A stretch of 64,000 bases of DNA from an uncultured Anaerolineae bacterium (GTDB taxonomy: Bacteria > Chloroflexota > Anaerolineae > Promineifilales > Promineifilaceae), in the NCBI GenBank assembly GCA_905479495.1, contig CAJQMR010000013.1:124001-188000 (forward strand), read 5' to 3'. Below, in pieces: positions 7,938 through 16,562 of this stretch (the stretch's first letter is position 1; every line of letters begins with the position of its first letter). The notes beneath the pieces are model-generated. The model made no database searches and had not been told where the DNA came from. It was given only the letters and a program-made list of their open reading frames with translations. A program made the position numbers and the translations under genes.

Positions 7938-9026
7938 TTATCCCTCAGGCCTTAGAGAAATTTGAATTTCATTATCGTCCAGCCGAGTGACGGTTACATG
8001 AACCTCATCATTTTCCGTAAAGTTATCTTCCAGCCAACGGTGTACAGGCGGACTCAGCACAATACGCGCCATGTCATTAGGCAGCATCCGCCACACGGCA
8101 CTATCTTTGTCGTACACGCCATCATAATAAATCGTTACAGGGCGCGTCTCCGTACGAGAGTTAATGGCAAAGAAAGGCCAATGAGCCGAAGTCAGGTTAA
8201 TAAAACCCCGGCGTAGATGCAGCGGTTTTAACTTAGCCACATGGGTAAAGCCGTCTTCTGGTTTGAGAACCGTTTCTAGCGAAACATTCATTTCTTCTGA
8301 ATCTTTGCCACCCATCATGGGCTTTACGGTGCGCGCTTTGGGTTTGGATTTACGCTTGCTGGTTGCGCGCCGTCCTGTGAGGAAATGAATCAGCGGCAGC
8401 AGTTCATCAATTTGATCCCGCAGCACATCGGTAATGGCTAGGCCCATCGCCGCTGCTTGTTCAGCCGGAACACGACGACTCAGGAAAAATGGCGTCACCC
8501 ATTTGTCTTCGCTGTTCAGGTAAGCAGCCTTGCCCAAAGCTTCTGCCGATAGTTCCGGAGAAAGCGCGGTAATGCTGTCTTTAAACAAATCTTGATAATG
8601 GGTTTCCTCACCGCTCTCTTCATCTACCTGCATTTGCTGTAAACGAAACGACCATTCGGCACCCAGCTCAGTGATCAGGCGGTGGGCCATCACGGGCTGC
8701 GCTTCAGCATTTTTGAGCGCTTTGGCCAGTGCTTTGGAATCCGTCATGGCAAGCTGCATCTCCAGGCTTAAAGGCCGGGCAAAAAAAGCGATGTGCAAAT
8801 CTTCTTCTGGAGCTTCACTGGCGGAAATATAAACCGACTGATTGGCTCGGCTGAGACCAGCAAAGGGCAAATCCCCTTTGGCCTGGCGCGATAAATTATT
8901 GTGCAGTAAATGGACAAACTGCTCCAGTTGATCTAGTGCGTAATTTATGGCGGTTTCTTCCCCCGCCCAGCCAAACGCAGTAAACACAGGCATTGATAAG
9001 CCTGTAAACGCTGTTTTTGATGACAT
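7938..9026 (-). CDS. Hypothetical protein, 362 aa
   Basis: I do not recognise this cytoplasmic protein. It has an N-terminal helical half (EETAINYALDQLEQFVHLLHNN), a basic linker near residues 225-240 (GRRATSKRKSKPKARTVKP) and a C-terminal beta-rich part (HLRRGFINLTSAHWPFFAIN, VTIYYDGVYDKDS). No signal peptide or membrane helix is visible. The basic linker might contact nucleic acid, but this is only a possibility. The ATG has GAGGAATT upstream. It is monocistronic with its own promoter at 9143-9170. No ACGGCCGT palindrome occurs between about 7.33 and 9.5 kb, a longer gap than the window average. Confidence 0.75.
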   Translation of the reverse strand: MSSKTAFTGLSMPVFTAFGWAGEETAINYALDQLEQFVHLLHNNLSRQAKGDLPFAGLSRANQSVYISASEAPEEDLHIAFFARPLSLEMQLAMTDSKALAKALKNAEAQPVMAHRLITELGAEWSFRLQQMQVDEESGEETHYQDLFKDSITALSPELSAEALGKAAYLNSEDKWVTPFFLSRRVPAEQAAAMGLAITDVLRDQIDELLPLIHFLTGRRATSKRKSKPKARTVKPMMGGKDSEEMNVSLETVLKPEDGFTHVAKLKPLHLRRGFINLTSAHWPFFAINSRTETRPVTIYYDGVYDKDSAVWRMLPNDMARIVLSPPVHRWLEDNFTENDEVHVTVTRLDDNEIQISLRPEG

Positions 9027-9142
9027 TGGTAATTCCTCACTCAGTCAGAAAATAATGTGGCCGCAAAACGAACAACTACCTGACATTGGTTTGTTATGGG
9101 GATGCGTGATTAAAGAGGATTGTTTATTCCTGCTCCCACTTA

Positions 9143-9170
9143 TTTATAGCCTACGATTAATTCTTGTCAA
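9143..9170 (-). promoter_or_regulatory. Promoter of the 362-aa hypothetical gene
   Basis: TTGACA (9165-9170, minus strand) and TATAAA (9143-9148) are separated by 16 bp. The predicted leader is about 110 bases. Confidence 0.55.
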
Positions 9171-9400
9171 ATTTATAGCCCATTGTGAATTTGTGAAGCC
9201 TCTGGATAAAAATACGTGCTGGAACTATAACAGTAACAGATTCTAGATAAATAGGCTTGCTATTTCGTCTGAATCAGCAAACAGTGAAGCCTTGGTGTGA
9301 ACGGCGTCTGGAACAATCTGTAAATGAATTTGTTTGATCTGGTGAGCAACCGTATCAATGAGGATCCCCTAATATTTCTGACCTAATTCCCACATCGCGT

Positions 9401-9406
9401 TACAAT
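9401..9406 (+). promoter_or_regulatory. -10 box giving a probably leaderless lipB transcript
   Basis: TACAAT ends 6 bp before the lipB ATG and no Shine-Dalgarno is present. Transcription would start at or next to the A of the ATG. The -35 region is weak (TCTGAC-like). Confidence 0.5.
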
Positions 9407-9412
9407 ATATGT

Positions 9413-10165
9413 ATGGATTTACTACAAACAATTTGGGCAGGAACAGTGCCCTATGATACAGCTTGGAACTGGCAAAAAGAGTTGGTGGCGATGTTGTCGG
9501 AAACGGCCGTTTCTTCACCTCATCATCTCCTCCTGCTTGAACATCCACCTACCTACACTTTAGGCCGGCGTGGCACGCTGGACCATTTACTGCTAGATGA
9601 AGCTCAGCTTAAGGCAAATAATTTTACCCTGCGCTGGGTAGATCGCGGCGGTGACATCACTTACCATGGACCAGGCCAGCTGGTTGGCTACCCCATCCTC
9701 AACTTGAAGCGAATTTTTGCCGGGCGCGGCTATGAGCGGCCCGATTTGCACCTGTATTTGCGCGATCTAGAAGAGGTGATCATTCAAGCGTTGGCCGGAT
9801 TTAACATTCAAGGCTGGCGCTACAAAGGGTACACGGGCGTCTGGGTCGATTCGCCACGTGGTCCGGAAAAGATTGCCGCCATCGGCATCCGGGTTAACAC
9901 GAAAGGGATTAGCAGCCACGGTTTTGCCCTGAACGTGCAGCCCAACTTAGGCCATTTCCGCCACATCATCCCTTGCGGCATTCAAGAGCATGGGGTGACA
10001 AGTATGAGTCAGGTGCGGGAACGGCCGTTCACCATCACCGACCTCATCCCACCCATCCTAACCGCCTTTCACAACATCTTTAACCTAAAAATCGAATACG
10101 AGGAAGCAGAAACTCAACCCTCTTTTTCCTCTGAGCCCTCTGTGGCAAAAAACAAACAACCATGA
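9413..10165 (+). CDS. lipB: Octanoyltransferase LipB
   Basis: LipB moves octanoyl groups from acyl carrier protein to lipoyl domains, the first step of endogenous lipoate synthesis. The 250-residue protein has the family motifs [30 protein letters not shown] and KIAAIGIRV. The catalytic Cys is in [11 protein letters not shown] (near residue 188), with the paired Lys in EKIAAIG. The last 25 residues ([21 protein letters not shown]) are a low-complexity tail beyond the normal end. lipA overlaps by four bases (ATGA), so the two are translationally coupled. The gene begins 6 bp after a -10 box. Confidence 0.97.
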   Translation: MDLLQTIWAGTVPYDTAWNWQKELVAMLSETAVSSPHHLLLLEHPPTYTLGRRGTLDHLLLDEAQLKANNFTLRWVDRGGDITYHGPGQLVGYPILNLKRIFAGRGYERPDLHLYLRDLEEVIIQALAGFNIQGWRYKGYTGVWVDSPRGPEKIAAIGIRVNTKGISSHGFALNVQPNLGHFRHIIPCGIQEHGVTSMSQVRERPFTITDLIPPILTAFHNIFNLKIEYEEAETQPSFSSEPSVAKNKQP

Positions 10166-11085
10166 GCCTGATAAATATCGATTCCATCACCACAACCGAA
10201 GAAACGGTTAAACGCTTACCCCGCCCCGCGTGGCTCAAAGTACGTGTGCCCAGCGGCGAAACTTATGACCAACTCAAACACCTCATGCGCAGCAAAGCCC
10301 TGCACACTGTGTGCGAAGAAGCGCAGTGCCCCAACATTGGTGAATGCTGGGGCGCAGGTACCGCCACCTTCCTCATGATGGGTGACATTTGCACCCGCAG
10401 CTGTGCCTTTTGCGACATTAAAACGGGACGGCCGTTACCCCTCGATTGGCAAGAACCGCAGCGTGTAGCCGAAGCAGTGCGCTCTATGAACCTGCGCCAC
10501 GTCGTCATTACCTCCGTCAATCGGGACGAACGCAAAGACGGCGGCGCACCCATTTTTGCCCAGGTCATTGAAAAGATTCGCCAGCTCCAGCCCGGCTGCT
10601 CTATCGAAGTGCTCATCCCCGACTTCAAAGGCAGCGAAGCAGCGCTCAAAATTGTGATGGATGCTCGACCAGAAATTCTCAACCACAATGTAGAAACCGT
10701 GCCCCGCCTCTTCAAAAAAGTGCAGCCGCAGGATCATTATGAGTGGGCCATGGTGACGCTGGAAAATGCCAAAAAGATGGACAGCGAGGTGCTGACTAAG
10801 TCCGGCATCATGTTGGGCTTAGGTGAGGAATGGGATGAACTGCTGGCCGTCATGCAAGATTTGGCCGACCGGAATGTAGACATTTTGACGCTGGGCCAAT
10901 ATTTGCAGCCCAACCGGCAAAAACATTTGCCTGTAGCGCGCTACTACCACCCCGATGAGTTCAATCAGCTAAGAGAAATCGGCTTGGAAATGGGCTTCAA
11001 GTGGGTGGAAAGCGGCCCGCTAGTGCGCAGCAGTTACCACGCCGAACAACAGGTGCGAGCACTCTCCAAAATTTACCAACCGTAG
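10162..11085 (+). CDS. lipA: Lipoyl synthase LipA
   Basis: LipA is a radical-SAM enzyme that inserts two sulfurs into the octanoyl chain bound to lipoyl domains of 2-oxoacid dehydrogenases and GcvH. In this 307-residue protein the auxiliary cluster motif [13 protein letters not shown] is near residue 50 and the radical-SAM motif [10 protein letters not shown] is near residue 77. The C-terminal RSSYHA Ser, which ligates the auxiliary cluster, is also present. Length is normal. Its ATG overlaps the lipB stop (ATGA), and its stop codon lies inside the palindrome 11081-11110. Confidence 0.98.
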   Translation: MSLINIDSITTTEETVKRLPRPAWLKVRVPSGETYDQLKHLMRSKALHTVCEEAQCPNIGECWGAGTATFLMMGDICTRSCAFCDIKTGRPLPLDWQEPQRVAEAVRSMNLRHVVITSVNRDERKDGGAPIFAQVIEKIRQLQPGCSIEVLIPDFKGSEAALKIVMDARPEILNHNVETVPRLFKKVQPQDHYEWAMVTLENAKKMDSEVLTKSGIMLGLGEEWDELLAVMQDLADRNVDILTLGQYLQPNRQKHLPVARYYHPDEFNQLREIGLEMGFKWVESGPLVRSSYHAEQQVRALSKIYQP

Positions 11086-11110
11086 GGGCGGTTTGCGAAC
11101 CGCCCCTACG
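11081..11110. repeat. REP-like 30-bp palindrome holding two stop codons
   Basis: CGTAGGGGCGGTT and AACCGCCCCTACG form a perfect 13-bp stem around TGCG. The lipA stop (TAG, 11083-11085) and the convergent regulator's stop (11106-11108, minus strand) are both in the stem. There is no T-run. It looks like a mobile palindromic repeat that settled at a convergent gene junction and may block read-through. Confidence 0.75.
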
Positions 11111-11438
11111 CCTCATCTTGAGGCTGCCAGGATTGAGCCCCGTTGCGTAAGTTGTTTAGCTGCTGCCAATGATGCTCGATAGCGGTACGGCCGTTTTCCG
11201 TCAGCGACACCAGCGTATTGGGCTTTTTGCCGATGAACTGCTTTTCAATATTCACCAACTTAGCTTCTTCCAGTTTGGCAAGATGGCTGGACAAATTCCC
11301 TTTTGATAGCCCCGTTAGGCGTCCCAAGAAAAGAAAGTCAGCACTTTCACAGGCGGATAGCGCCGTCAGGATTGCCAGTCGGGCCGGTTCGTGAATGAGC
11401 TTGTCTAACGAGGCAATCTCCTCAAAGAGGTCTGTCAT
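11106..11438 (-). CDS. Winged-helix transcriptional regulator
   Basis: A 110-residue regulator with one winged-helix DNA-binding domain. HEPARLAILTALSAC is followed by FLFLGRLTGLSKGNLSSHLAKLEEAKLV (recognition helix) and the wing NTLVSLTENGR. This is the ArsR/MarR-like family that often regulates an adjacent membrane protein. The ORF-track start at 11477 is too long: ATG at 11438 overlaps the stop of the upstream membrane gene as ATGA and has GAGGG before it. The two genes form one operon. The palindromic sites at 12058-12074 and 12116-12132 around its promoter are the likely operators (inference). Confidence 0.88.
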   Translation of the reverse strand: MTDLFEEIASLDKLIHEPARLAILTALSACESADFLFLGRLTGLSKGNLSSHLAKLEEAKLVNIEKQFIGKKPNTLVSLTENGRTAIEHHWQQLNNLRNGAQSWQPQDEA

Positions 11439-12034
11439 GAGGCCCTCTTTGCCGGCTGCATCATGCTGCGCAGCCAAAAATGGTCTAAAATGCCCGCCAC
11501 AACAAGCGCCAAACCCATTCCCAACAAAAAGTAAGCGCCAGAAGGAGCAAAAAATGCCAATTTAAGCGATCCCGCCACAAAAAGCGGCATCAGGCTGAGA
11601 CACAGCATAATCAGGCCAATGAGAGCGTAATGGATGCGCAACAGCGGCAGTGCTTTAATGAATGGCACAAAAAAGTAAAAACTTAAAGCAATCGCCAAAA
11701 AGCTAACTGGCAGTTTCCACAGCACATCTATGGCACCCCCGACAACAAACAGAAGCAACGGCCAGCTAGCCAGAAGCTTTTGCCCGGCGCTCTTGTCCCG
11801 CTGCTTAACCCGGCCATAGGTGCGAGTGTAATAAACACCAATCCACCAATACAGCCCACCCACTACAATGAACAGCAACAGCGGGTAATCTAAGCGACCT
11901 TGCCTGAGTGCAGGAATTTGTGCCAAGTCTCCAACTGCCATGATTAAAAACCACAACCCAAACGGAACCATGCGCAAACCCTGAAGTAGCTCAAAATTTT
12001 CCGTAACAAATCGCATTTGTTTTAATTTTTCCAT
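11435..12034 (-). CDS. Integral membrane protein co-transcribed with the regulator
   Basis: A 199-residue protein with about six membrane helices, for example MVPFGLWFLIMAVGDL, YPLLLFIVVGGLYWWIGVYY, LLLFVVGGAIDVLW and AYFLLGMGLALVVAGI. There is no catalytic motif or transport signature that I recognise. AAAGGGGG precedes the ATG at a good distance. Pairing of a small multi-pass membrane protein with a short winged-helix regulator in an ATGA-coupled operon is common in bacteria, and is usually repressed or induced as a unit. The function is unknown. Confidence 0.82.
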   Translation of the reverse strand: MEKLKQMRFVTENFELLQGLRMVPFGLWFLIMAVGDLAQIPALRQGRLDYPLLLFIVVGGLYWWIGVYYTRTYGRVKQRDKSAGQKLLASWPLLLFVVGGAIDVLWKLPVSFLAIALSFYFFVPFIKALPLLRIHYALIGLIMLCLSLMPLFVAGSLKLAFFAPSGAYFLLGMGLALVVAGILDHFWLRSMMQPAKRAS

Positions 12035-12057
12035 CAGAAACCCCCTTTATCATTTTC

Positions 12058-12132
12058 GGTTTGCATCGCAAACCTGTAGCCAGTTTAGACCAAAGAGTGG
12101 TTTTTGTCAATAATCAGTTTGCGTTGCAAACC
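12058..12132 (-). promoter_or_regulatory. Promoter with two flanking palindromic operators
   Basis: TTGACA (12105-12110, minus strand) and TAAACT (12082-12087) are 17 bp apart. GGTTTGCATCGCAAACC (12058-12074) covers the region just past the start site. AGTTTGCGTTGCAAACC (12116-12132) lies just upstream of the -35. Both are TTTGC-N3-GCAAA palindromes, 58 bp centre to centre. This layout fits repression by the operon's own winged-helix protein. Confidence 0.8.
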
Positions 12133-12261
12133 AATGTTGCCGACAACTTCATTTCCTGACAAAAGGTGTCAGGAATCCCTATTAAACTGACAAATGTTTA
12201 AGGTTGAGGCGGTAGCGGCCGTTTCTCAACCATGCTACAATTGCGTTTCCAAAACAGAACA

Positions 12262-12349
12262 GATGTTCAGGTCGGTAAAGAGTAACCGGTCATCCGTAAT
12301 CAGTAAGCCGAATACCGATTACCGACCACCGAATACGGATTACAGAACT
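12262..12349. repeat. Word-shuffled repeat upstream of uvrA
   Basis: The stretch before the uvrA ATG is built from recurring words such as CCGTAATCAGTA, CCGAATACCGATTAC and CCGAATACGGATTAC. The ORF track reads through it in frame with uvrA, but no UvrA protein starts this way. The same CAGTAATCAGT word occurs inside uvrA at 13706-13834. Confidence 0.65.
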
Positions 12350-15331
12350 ATGGAACCCCAAAATATCGTTGTGCGCGGTGCACAACAGCATAATCTGAAA
12401 CATATTGACGTCACAATTCCCCGGAACAAGCTGGTGGTGCTCACCGGGGTCAGCGGCAGCGGCAAATCCTCGCTGGCTTTTGATACCATCTACGCCGAGG
12501 GACAACGGCGCTACGTAGAGAGCCTCTCCTCGTATGCCCGACAGTTCCTGGGGCAGATGGAAAAGCCCAAGATTGATGCGATTACCGGGCTGAGTCCAGC
12601 CATTGCCATTGAGCAAAAAGCGGTGAGCAAAAATCCGCGCTCGACAGTGGGCACGGTCACCGAGGTGATGGATTATTTGCGGGTGTTGTATGCCCGTATT
12701 GGCATCCCGCATTGTCCTGATTGTGGTACGGACGTTACCCCCCAAACACCCCAACAAATCGCCAACCAGCTCGCCGCCCTGCCCCCCGGCACAAAGTTTC
12801 AACTCCTGGCCCCCATCGCCCGCAACCGCAAAGGCACCCACGCCGATGCCCTCAAACAAGCCCGTCAAGATGGCTTTATCCGTGCCCGCGTAGATGGTGA
12901 ACTGGTTGATCTGGCCGGTAAGCTGCCCACCCTCAGCAAGAAACACAAACACAACATCGAACTCATCATCGACCGACTGGTTGTGCCCGAAGAACACGAT
13001 GAAGCCTTTATGACCCGGCTGGTGGATTCTGTGGAGACCACTTTGCGCGCCAGCGAAGGGCTGCTGCTGGCCGACCTGGGCGAGGAACAAATAACCCTGA
13101 GCGAACACAACGCCTGCACCACTTGTGGCTTTAGCTTCCCGGAACTGTCGCCCCAGCTGTTCAGCTTCAACTCACCGCTAGGCATGTGCCCCGACTGCAA
13201 CGGCATCGGCACGCAAATGCGGGTGGACCCGGACCTCATTATCGAGGACGAAACGCTGTCCATCATGGACGGCGCGCTGCGCTGGTACGGCAACGTGCGC
13301 AAGAAGAAAAACAAGTGGACCACCTCCCAACTGAAGGCCATCGCCGAGCATTTCAATGTCAGTCTGGATACACCATGGCAAGAGCTGCCCGAATCCTTCC
13401 GCCACAAACTGCTCTATGGCTCCGGGGATGAGCAGATTCATTTCAAATATTCCAGCGAAAATGAAGATGCTTCATGGACTGGGGAATCAAAACGGCCGAT
13501 TCGCGGCATCATTCATCACATCAACCGACTGTTCCACCAGACCAGCTCAGAATACACCCGCCGCTGGTATGCCAGCTTCATGAACCAACTGCCCTGCGAC
13601 ACCTGCGGCGGTACCCGCATGCGCCCCGAAGCCCGTGCCGTCACCGTCGGCGGCAAGTCGCTGAACGAGGTGGGCCAGTTGGCCATTGATGAGGCGTTTG
13701 AGTGGGTAATGAGTCTCAGTAATCAGTCATCAGTGGTCCGTAATGTCGCAGAGCGACCGCTTCGCGAACAGTTATCGGTAAACGGTAAGAATGGCAAATC
13801 TCCAGTCTCCAATCTCCAATCTCCCTCCTCTCTCAACGAAGAACAGTTCGAGATTGCCGAAGAAGTCCTCAAAGAAATTCGCGACCGGCTGCAATTTATG
13901 CTCAACGTGGGGCTGCATTACCTCACGTTGGATCGTGCCGCGCCCAGTTTGTCCGGCGGCGAGGGACAGCGCATTCGCCTGGCCAGCCAAATTGGCTGCG
14001 GGCTGGTGGGCGTGCTGTACATCCTGGATGAGCCGTCGATTGGGCTGCACGCCCGCGACAACCGCGCCCTGCTGGACACCTTGCACCAGCTGCGCGACAT
14101 GGGCAATACCGTCCTGGTGGTGGAACACGACGAAGAAACAATGGTGGAATCTGATTGGCTAATCGATTTGGGGCCGGGTGCAGGCGTGAAGGGTGGCGAG
14201 ATTATCGCTGCGGGCACGCCTGAGTTTGTAAAAGCGCATCCCAATTCGCTCACCGGCAAATATTTGTCGGGGGAACTGGCGATTGTGGCCCCCAACGGCC
14301 GTTCCCGCCGCAACCCCGACATTGGCCAACTAGAACTCATCGGAGCCAGTCTGCACAATTTACAAAACGTCACCGCCACGTTCCCGCTGGGCACGATGAT
14401 TTGTGTGACGGGCGTCAGTGGCAGCGGCAAAAGCAGCCTCGTCTCCGAAACGCTGCATCCAGCGCTGGCGCGGGCGCTGCACCAGGCGCAGAGTACACCT
14501 GGCCCACATAAAGCGATCCACGGCTTGGAACATTTGGACAAGGTGATCAATATCACTCAGGACCCCATCGGCCGGACGCCACGCTCCAACCCGGCCACCT
14601 ACGTAAAGCTGTTCGACCTGATCCGGCAGGTGTTTGCTAAAACCAACGAAGCCAAGGCACGCGGCTACAAGCCCGGGCGGTTCAGCTTCAATGTGAAAGG
14701 TGGGCGGTGCGAAGCTTGTTCGGGATACGGCCGTCGCAAAGTCGAGATGCACTTCTTGTCCGACGTCTGGGTGCTGTGCCGCGAATGCAACGGGCAGCGC
14801 TTCAACCGAGAAACGCTGGCCATCAAGTACAAGGGCAAAACCATCGCCGACGTGCTGGACATGGACGTGCAGGACGCCCTGGAATTCTTCGCCAACCATC
14901 CCAAGATCAGCCGCATCCTACAAACGCTGCACGACGTGGGGCTGGACTACGTGAAGCTGGGTCAAAGCGCCCTCACCCTCAGCGGCGGCGAGGCGCAGCG
15001 CATTAAGCTGTCTAAAGAGTTGAGCCGCGTGGCTACGGGCCGAACCGTTTACATTTTGGACGAACCCACCACTGGCCTACATTTTGCCGACGTGCAAAAG
15101 CTGCTGGACGTGCTGCACCGGCTGGTGGATGCGGGCAACACGGTGATTGTGATTGAGCACAACATGGACGTCATCAAAACGGCCGATTGGCTCATCGATC
15201 TCGGCCCCGAAGGAGGCGACGGCGGTGGGCAAATCATTGCCCAAGGCACCCCAGAGCAGGTAGCCCAGGTGGATGAAAGCTACACTGGCCAGTTCCTGCG
15301 CGAGATTTTGGGAGAGAAAGTTTTGTCATGA
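12350..15331 (+). CDS. uvrA: UvrABC excinuclease subunit A
   Basis: UvrA is the damage-recognition ATPase of nucleotide excision repair. The 993-residue protein has both ABC modules: GVSGSGKSSLAFDT near residue 31 and GVSGSGKSSLVSET near 687, with signatures LSGGEGQRIRLASQIG and LSGGEAQRIKLSKEL. It also has the zinc modules CPDCGTD, CTTCGF with CPDCNGIG, and CEACSGYGRRKVEMHF with CRECNG. The start is ATG at 12350, giving the normal MEPQNIVVRGAQQHN; the ORF track adds 52 residues of repeat sequence. It is longer than E. coli UvrA because of an in-frame insert of about 43 codons at residues 452-494 (SNQSSVVRNVAERPLREQ and following), which is low in complexity and matches the intergenic repeat words. 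The next gene overlaps its stop. Confidence 0.97.
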   Translation: MEPQNIVVRGAQQHNLKHIDVTIPRNKLVVLTGVSGSGKSSLAFDTIYAEGQRRYVESLSSYARQFLGQMEKPKIDAITGLSPAIAIEQKAVSKNPRSTVGTVTEVMDYLRVLYARIGIPHCPDCGTDVTPQTPQQIANQLAALPPGTKFQLLAPIARNRKGTHADALKQARQDGFIRARVDGELVDLAGKLPTLSKKHKHNIELIIDRLVVPEEHDEAFMTRLVDSVETTLRASEGLLLADLGEEQITLSEHNACTTCGFSFPELSPQLFSFNSPLGMCPDCNGIGTQMRVDPDLIIEDETLSIMDGALRWYGNVRKKKNKWTTSQLKAIAEHFNVSLDTPWQELPESFRHKLLYGSGDEQIHFKYSSENEDASWTGESKRPIRGIIHHINRLFHQTSSEYTRRWYASFMNQLPCDTCGGTRMRPEARAVTVGGKSLNEVGQLAIDEAFEWVMSLSNQSSVVRNVAERPLREQLSVNGKNGKSPVSNLQSPSSLNEEQFEIAEEVLKEIRDRLQFMLNVGLHYLTLDRAAPSLSGGEGQRIRLASQIGCGLVGVLYILDEPSIGLHARDNRALLDTLHQLRDMGNTVLVVEHDEETMVESDWLIDLGPGAGVKGGEIIAAGTPEFVKAHPNSLTGKYLSGELAIVAPNGRSRRNPDIGQLELIGASLHNLQNVTATFPLGTMICVTGVSGSGKSSLVSETLHPALARALHQAQSTPGPHKAIHGLEHLDKVINITQDPIGRTPRSNPATYVKLFDLIRQVFAKTNEAKARGYKPGRFSFNVKGGRCEACSGYGRRKVEMHFLSDVWVLCRECNGQRFNRETLAIKYKGKTIADVLDMDVQDALEFFANHPKISRILQTLHDVGLDYVKLGQSALTLSGGEAQRIKLSKELSRVATGRTVYILDEPTTGLHFADVQKLLDVLHRLVDAGNTVIVIEHNMDVIKTADWLIDLGPEGGDGGGQIIAQGTPEQVAQVDESYTGQFLREILGEKVLS
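13706..13834. repeat. In-frame repeat-derived insertion in uvrA
   Basis: CTCAGTAATCAGTCATCAGT and CCAGTCTCCAATCTCCAATC are words typical of non-coding repeats, yet they sit in frame between EAFEWVMSL and NEEQFEIAEEVLKEI. Other UvrA proteins have only a short link at this point (FFNNLKLAGQRAKIAEKIL in E. coli). The insert is translated as a polar, probably disordered loop. Confidence 0.7.
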
Positions 15332-15558
15332 GCAATGTAGATAAACGAAATATCCTCGACGACGAAGTTTTTACATTCCGCGAAGGCAAGGAACAAAAAG
15401 TGTTTATCTACTGGTACGGCAAGCAGGTCAAAATCTTAAAAGGCAAACCGGCTCAGAAATTTTTGGCCAATATTGCGGGTCTGGCGCATAAGGAAGCCCA
15501 GTTGGTTATGGCCAAAGCCACAGGCAATTTTAAACGTGGCAATGAGCGGCAAAACTAA
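15328..15558 (+). CDS. Small hypothetical protein coupled to uvrA
   Basis: A 76-residue basic protein (FREGKEQKVFIYWYGKQVKI and AQLVMAKATGNFKRGNERQ). I do not know the family. The ATG overlaps the uvrA stop codon (ATGA), so it is translated together with UvrA. The composition (basic ends, one compact alpha/beta core) would fit a small nucleic-acid-binding protein, but nothing proves that. Confidence 0.7.
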   Translation: MSNVDKRNILDDEVFTFREGKEQKVFIYWYGKQVKILKGKPAQKFLANIAGLAHKEAQLVMAKATGNFKRGNERQN

Positions 15559-15580
15559 TAAAGATTATCGGGAAGAAGCC

Positions 15581-15625
15581 TCACGCAAAGACGCAGAGGA
15601 AGAAAATCTTAGCGTCTTTGCGTGA
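15581..15625. repeat. Inverted repeat after the uvrA unit
   Basis: TCACGCAAAGACGC (15581-15594) and GCGTCTTTGCGTGA (15612-15625) form a perfect 14-bp stem with a 17-base loop. It lacks a T-run. The word ACGCAAAGACGC looks like a dispersed intergenic repeat and may form a partial transcription barrier between uvrA and the DinB gene. Confidence 0.7.
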
Positions 15626-15663
15626 CATGAAGTTGTTTCCAATAATGGTTAAAAGGTACGAAT

Positions 15664-16182
15664 ATGACCTGGAATGAAATCATCTGGCATCAATTTGGAG
15701 CGGCCATAGACATGCTGGACAATGCGATTGAGGCGTGCCCAGATGAGCTGTGGCAGGCACGCCTGTTTCCTGACTCAATTCCTGAATTTGCGGAGTTTTG
15801 GTGTATTGCCTATCACTGCCTCTTTTGGCTGGACTTTTACCTCTCGGAAACGGCCGAAAATTTTGCCCCACCTGCCCCATTCACACTTTCAGAGTTTGAG
15901 TCTGGCGAACTGCCGGAGCGGGTGTACAGCAAGGCAGAGCTGCGGGAATATTTGAGATACGGCCGTAACAAGTGCCAATCCCGAATTGAATCGATAACAG
16001 ATTTTATGGCCCCGCAGCGCGTTCGCTCAGATTGGCCCGAAATGAGCGTGGCCGAGATGCTCCTTTACAACCTGCGCCACGTTCAGGAACATGCAGCACA
16101 GTTGAGCCTGTTTCTGGGGCAAAAAGTGGGGTCGGCACCCGGCTGGGTGAGTAAGGCACGGAACAAAGGCACTGCCGAGTAA
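15664..16182 (+). CDS. DinB-like four-helix protein
   Basis: A 172-residue member of the DinB/YfiT superfamily, metal-binding four-helix bundles that often act as thiol-dependent transferases. Typical sites are the His of IAYHCLFWLDFYL (near residue 57) and the pair of His in LRHVQEHAAQLSLFLG (near 140), which would bind a divalent metal. The substrate is unknown. ATG follows AAAAGG. It starts the tightly packed gene run that continues to 19933, whose next gene is only two bases away. Confidence 0.82.
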   Translation: MTWNEIIWHQFGAAIDMLDNAIEACPDELWQARLFPDSIPEFAEFWCIAYHCLFWLDFYLSETAENFAPPAPFTLSEFESGELPERVYSKAELREYLRYGRNKCQSRIESITDFMAPQRVRSDWPEMSVAEMLLYNLRHVQEHAAQLSLFLGQKVGSAPGWVSKARNKGTAE

Positions 16183-16184
16183 TC

Positions 16185-16562
16185 ATGAATCCAGAGACGT
16201 TTATTGAAAAGTATGCAGCCGCGTTAGCGACACAAGATTGGCAGCAGGTGAACCCGCTGGTTCATCCCGATGCGTGCGTGACATTTTCTTCTGGTGCGGT
16301 GCACGTAGGCAAAACGGCCGTTCGCCACGCCTTCGAGCGCAATTTCAGCCTGATCCAGGACGAGACGTACAAAATAGAGAATGTGCATTGGGTAAAGCAG
16401 GGGGAGGATACGGCCGTTTACCTTTTCACTTTTCACTGGACGGGCCTCATTAACGGCAAACCCGCCAGCGGCGCGGGCACAGGCAGTTCCGTTTTGATAA
16501 ATGGCGAAAATGGCTGGCAGCTGCTGGTAGAACATCTGGGACCCAAAGCCAATGACACCTGA
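16185..16562 (+). CDS. NTF2-like (SnoaL/DUF4440-type) protein
   Basis: A 125-residue cone-shaped NTF2-like fold. The N-terminal helix pattern [20 protein letters not shown], the segment [18 protein letters not shown] and the C-terminal strands [14 protein letters not shown] and [11 protein letters not shown] are typical of small polyketide-cyclase or DUF4440 proteins. These bind small hydrophobic molecules or act in stress metabolism; here the ligand is unknown. It begins two bases after the DinB-like gene and its end overlaps the next gene by eleven bases, so it is inside an operon. Confidence 0.75.
   Translation: MNPETFIEKYAAALATQDWQQVNPLVHPDACVTFSSGAVHVGKTAVRHAFERNFSLIQDETYKIENVHWVKQGEDTAVYLFTFHWTGLINGKPASGAGTGSSVLINGENGWQLLVEHLGPKANDT

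Larger units (their letters stand above)
9027..9412. other. Intergenic region between divergent genes
   Basis: This 386-bp AT-rich spacer holds the leftward promoter at 9143-9170 and the rightward lipB promoter at 9401-9406. The ORF drawn through it (8947-9246) has no ribosome site and overlaps a real gene, so I regard it as non-coding. I see nothing else in it. Confidence 0.6.

Noticed and set aside
8947-9246. 99-aa ORF in the lipB upstream spacer
   Set aside because: It crosses the start of a secure minus-strand gene and its promoter and has no ribosome site.
12194-12349. 52-residue N-terminal extension of UvrA in the ORF track
   Set aside because: It is translated from word-shuffled repeat sequence and no UvrA has it; ATG at 12350 gives the normal start.
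12290-13108. 272-aa ORF antisense to uvrA
   Set aside because: It lies on the minus strand across a secure uvrA gene and has no recognisable domain or ribosome site; its open frame is a composition effect of the opposite strand.
13918-14556. 212-aa ORF antisense to uvrA
   Set aside because: Shadow of the UvrA second ABC module; the residues are rich in Ser/Pro with no family features.
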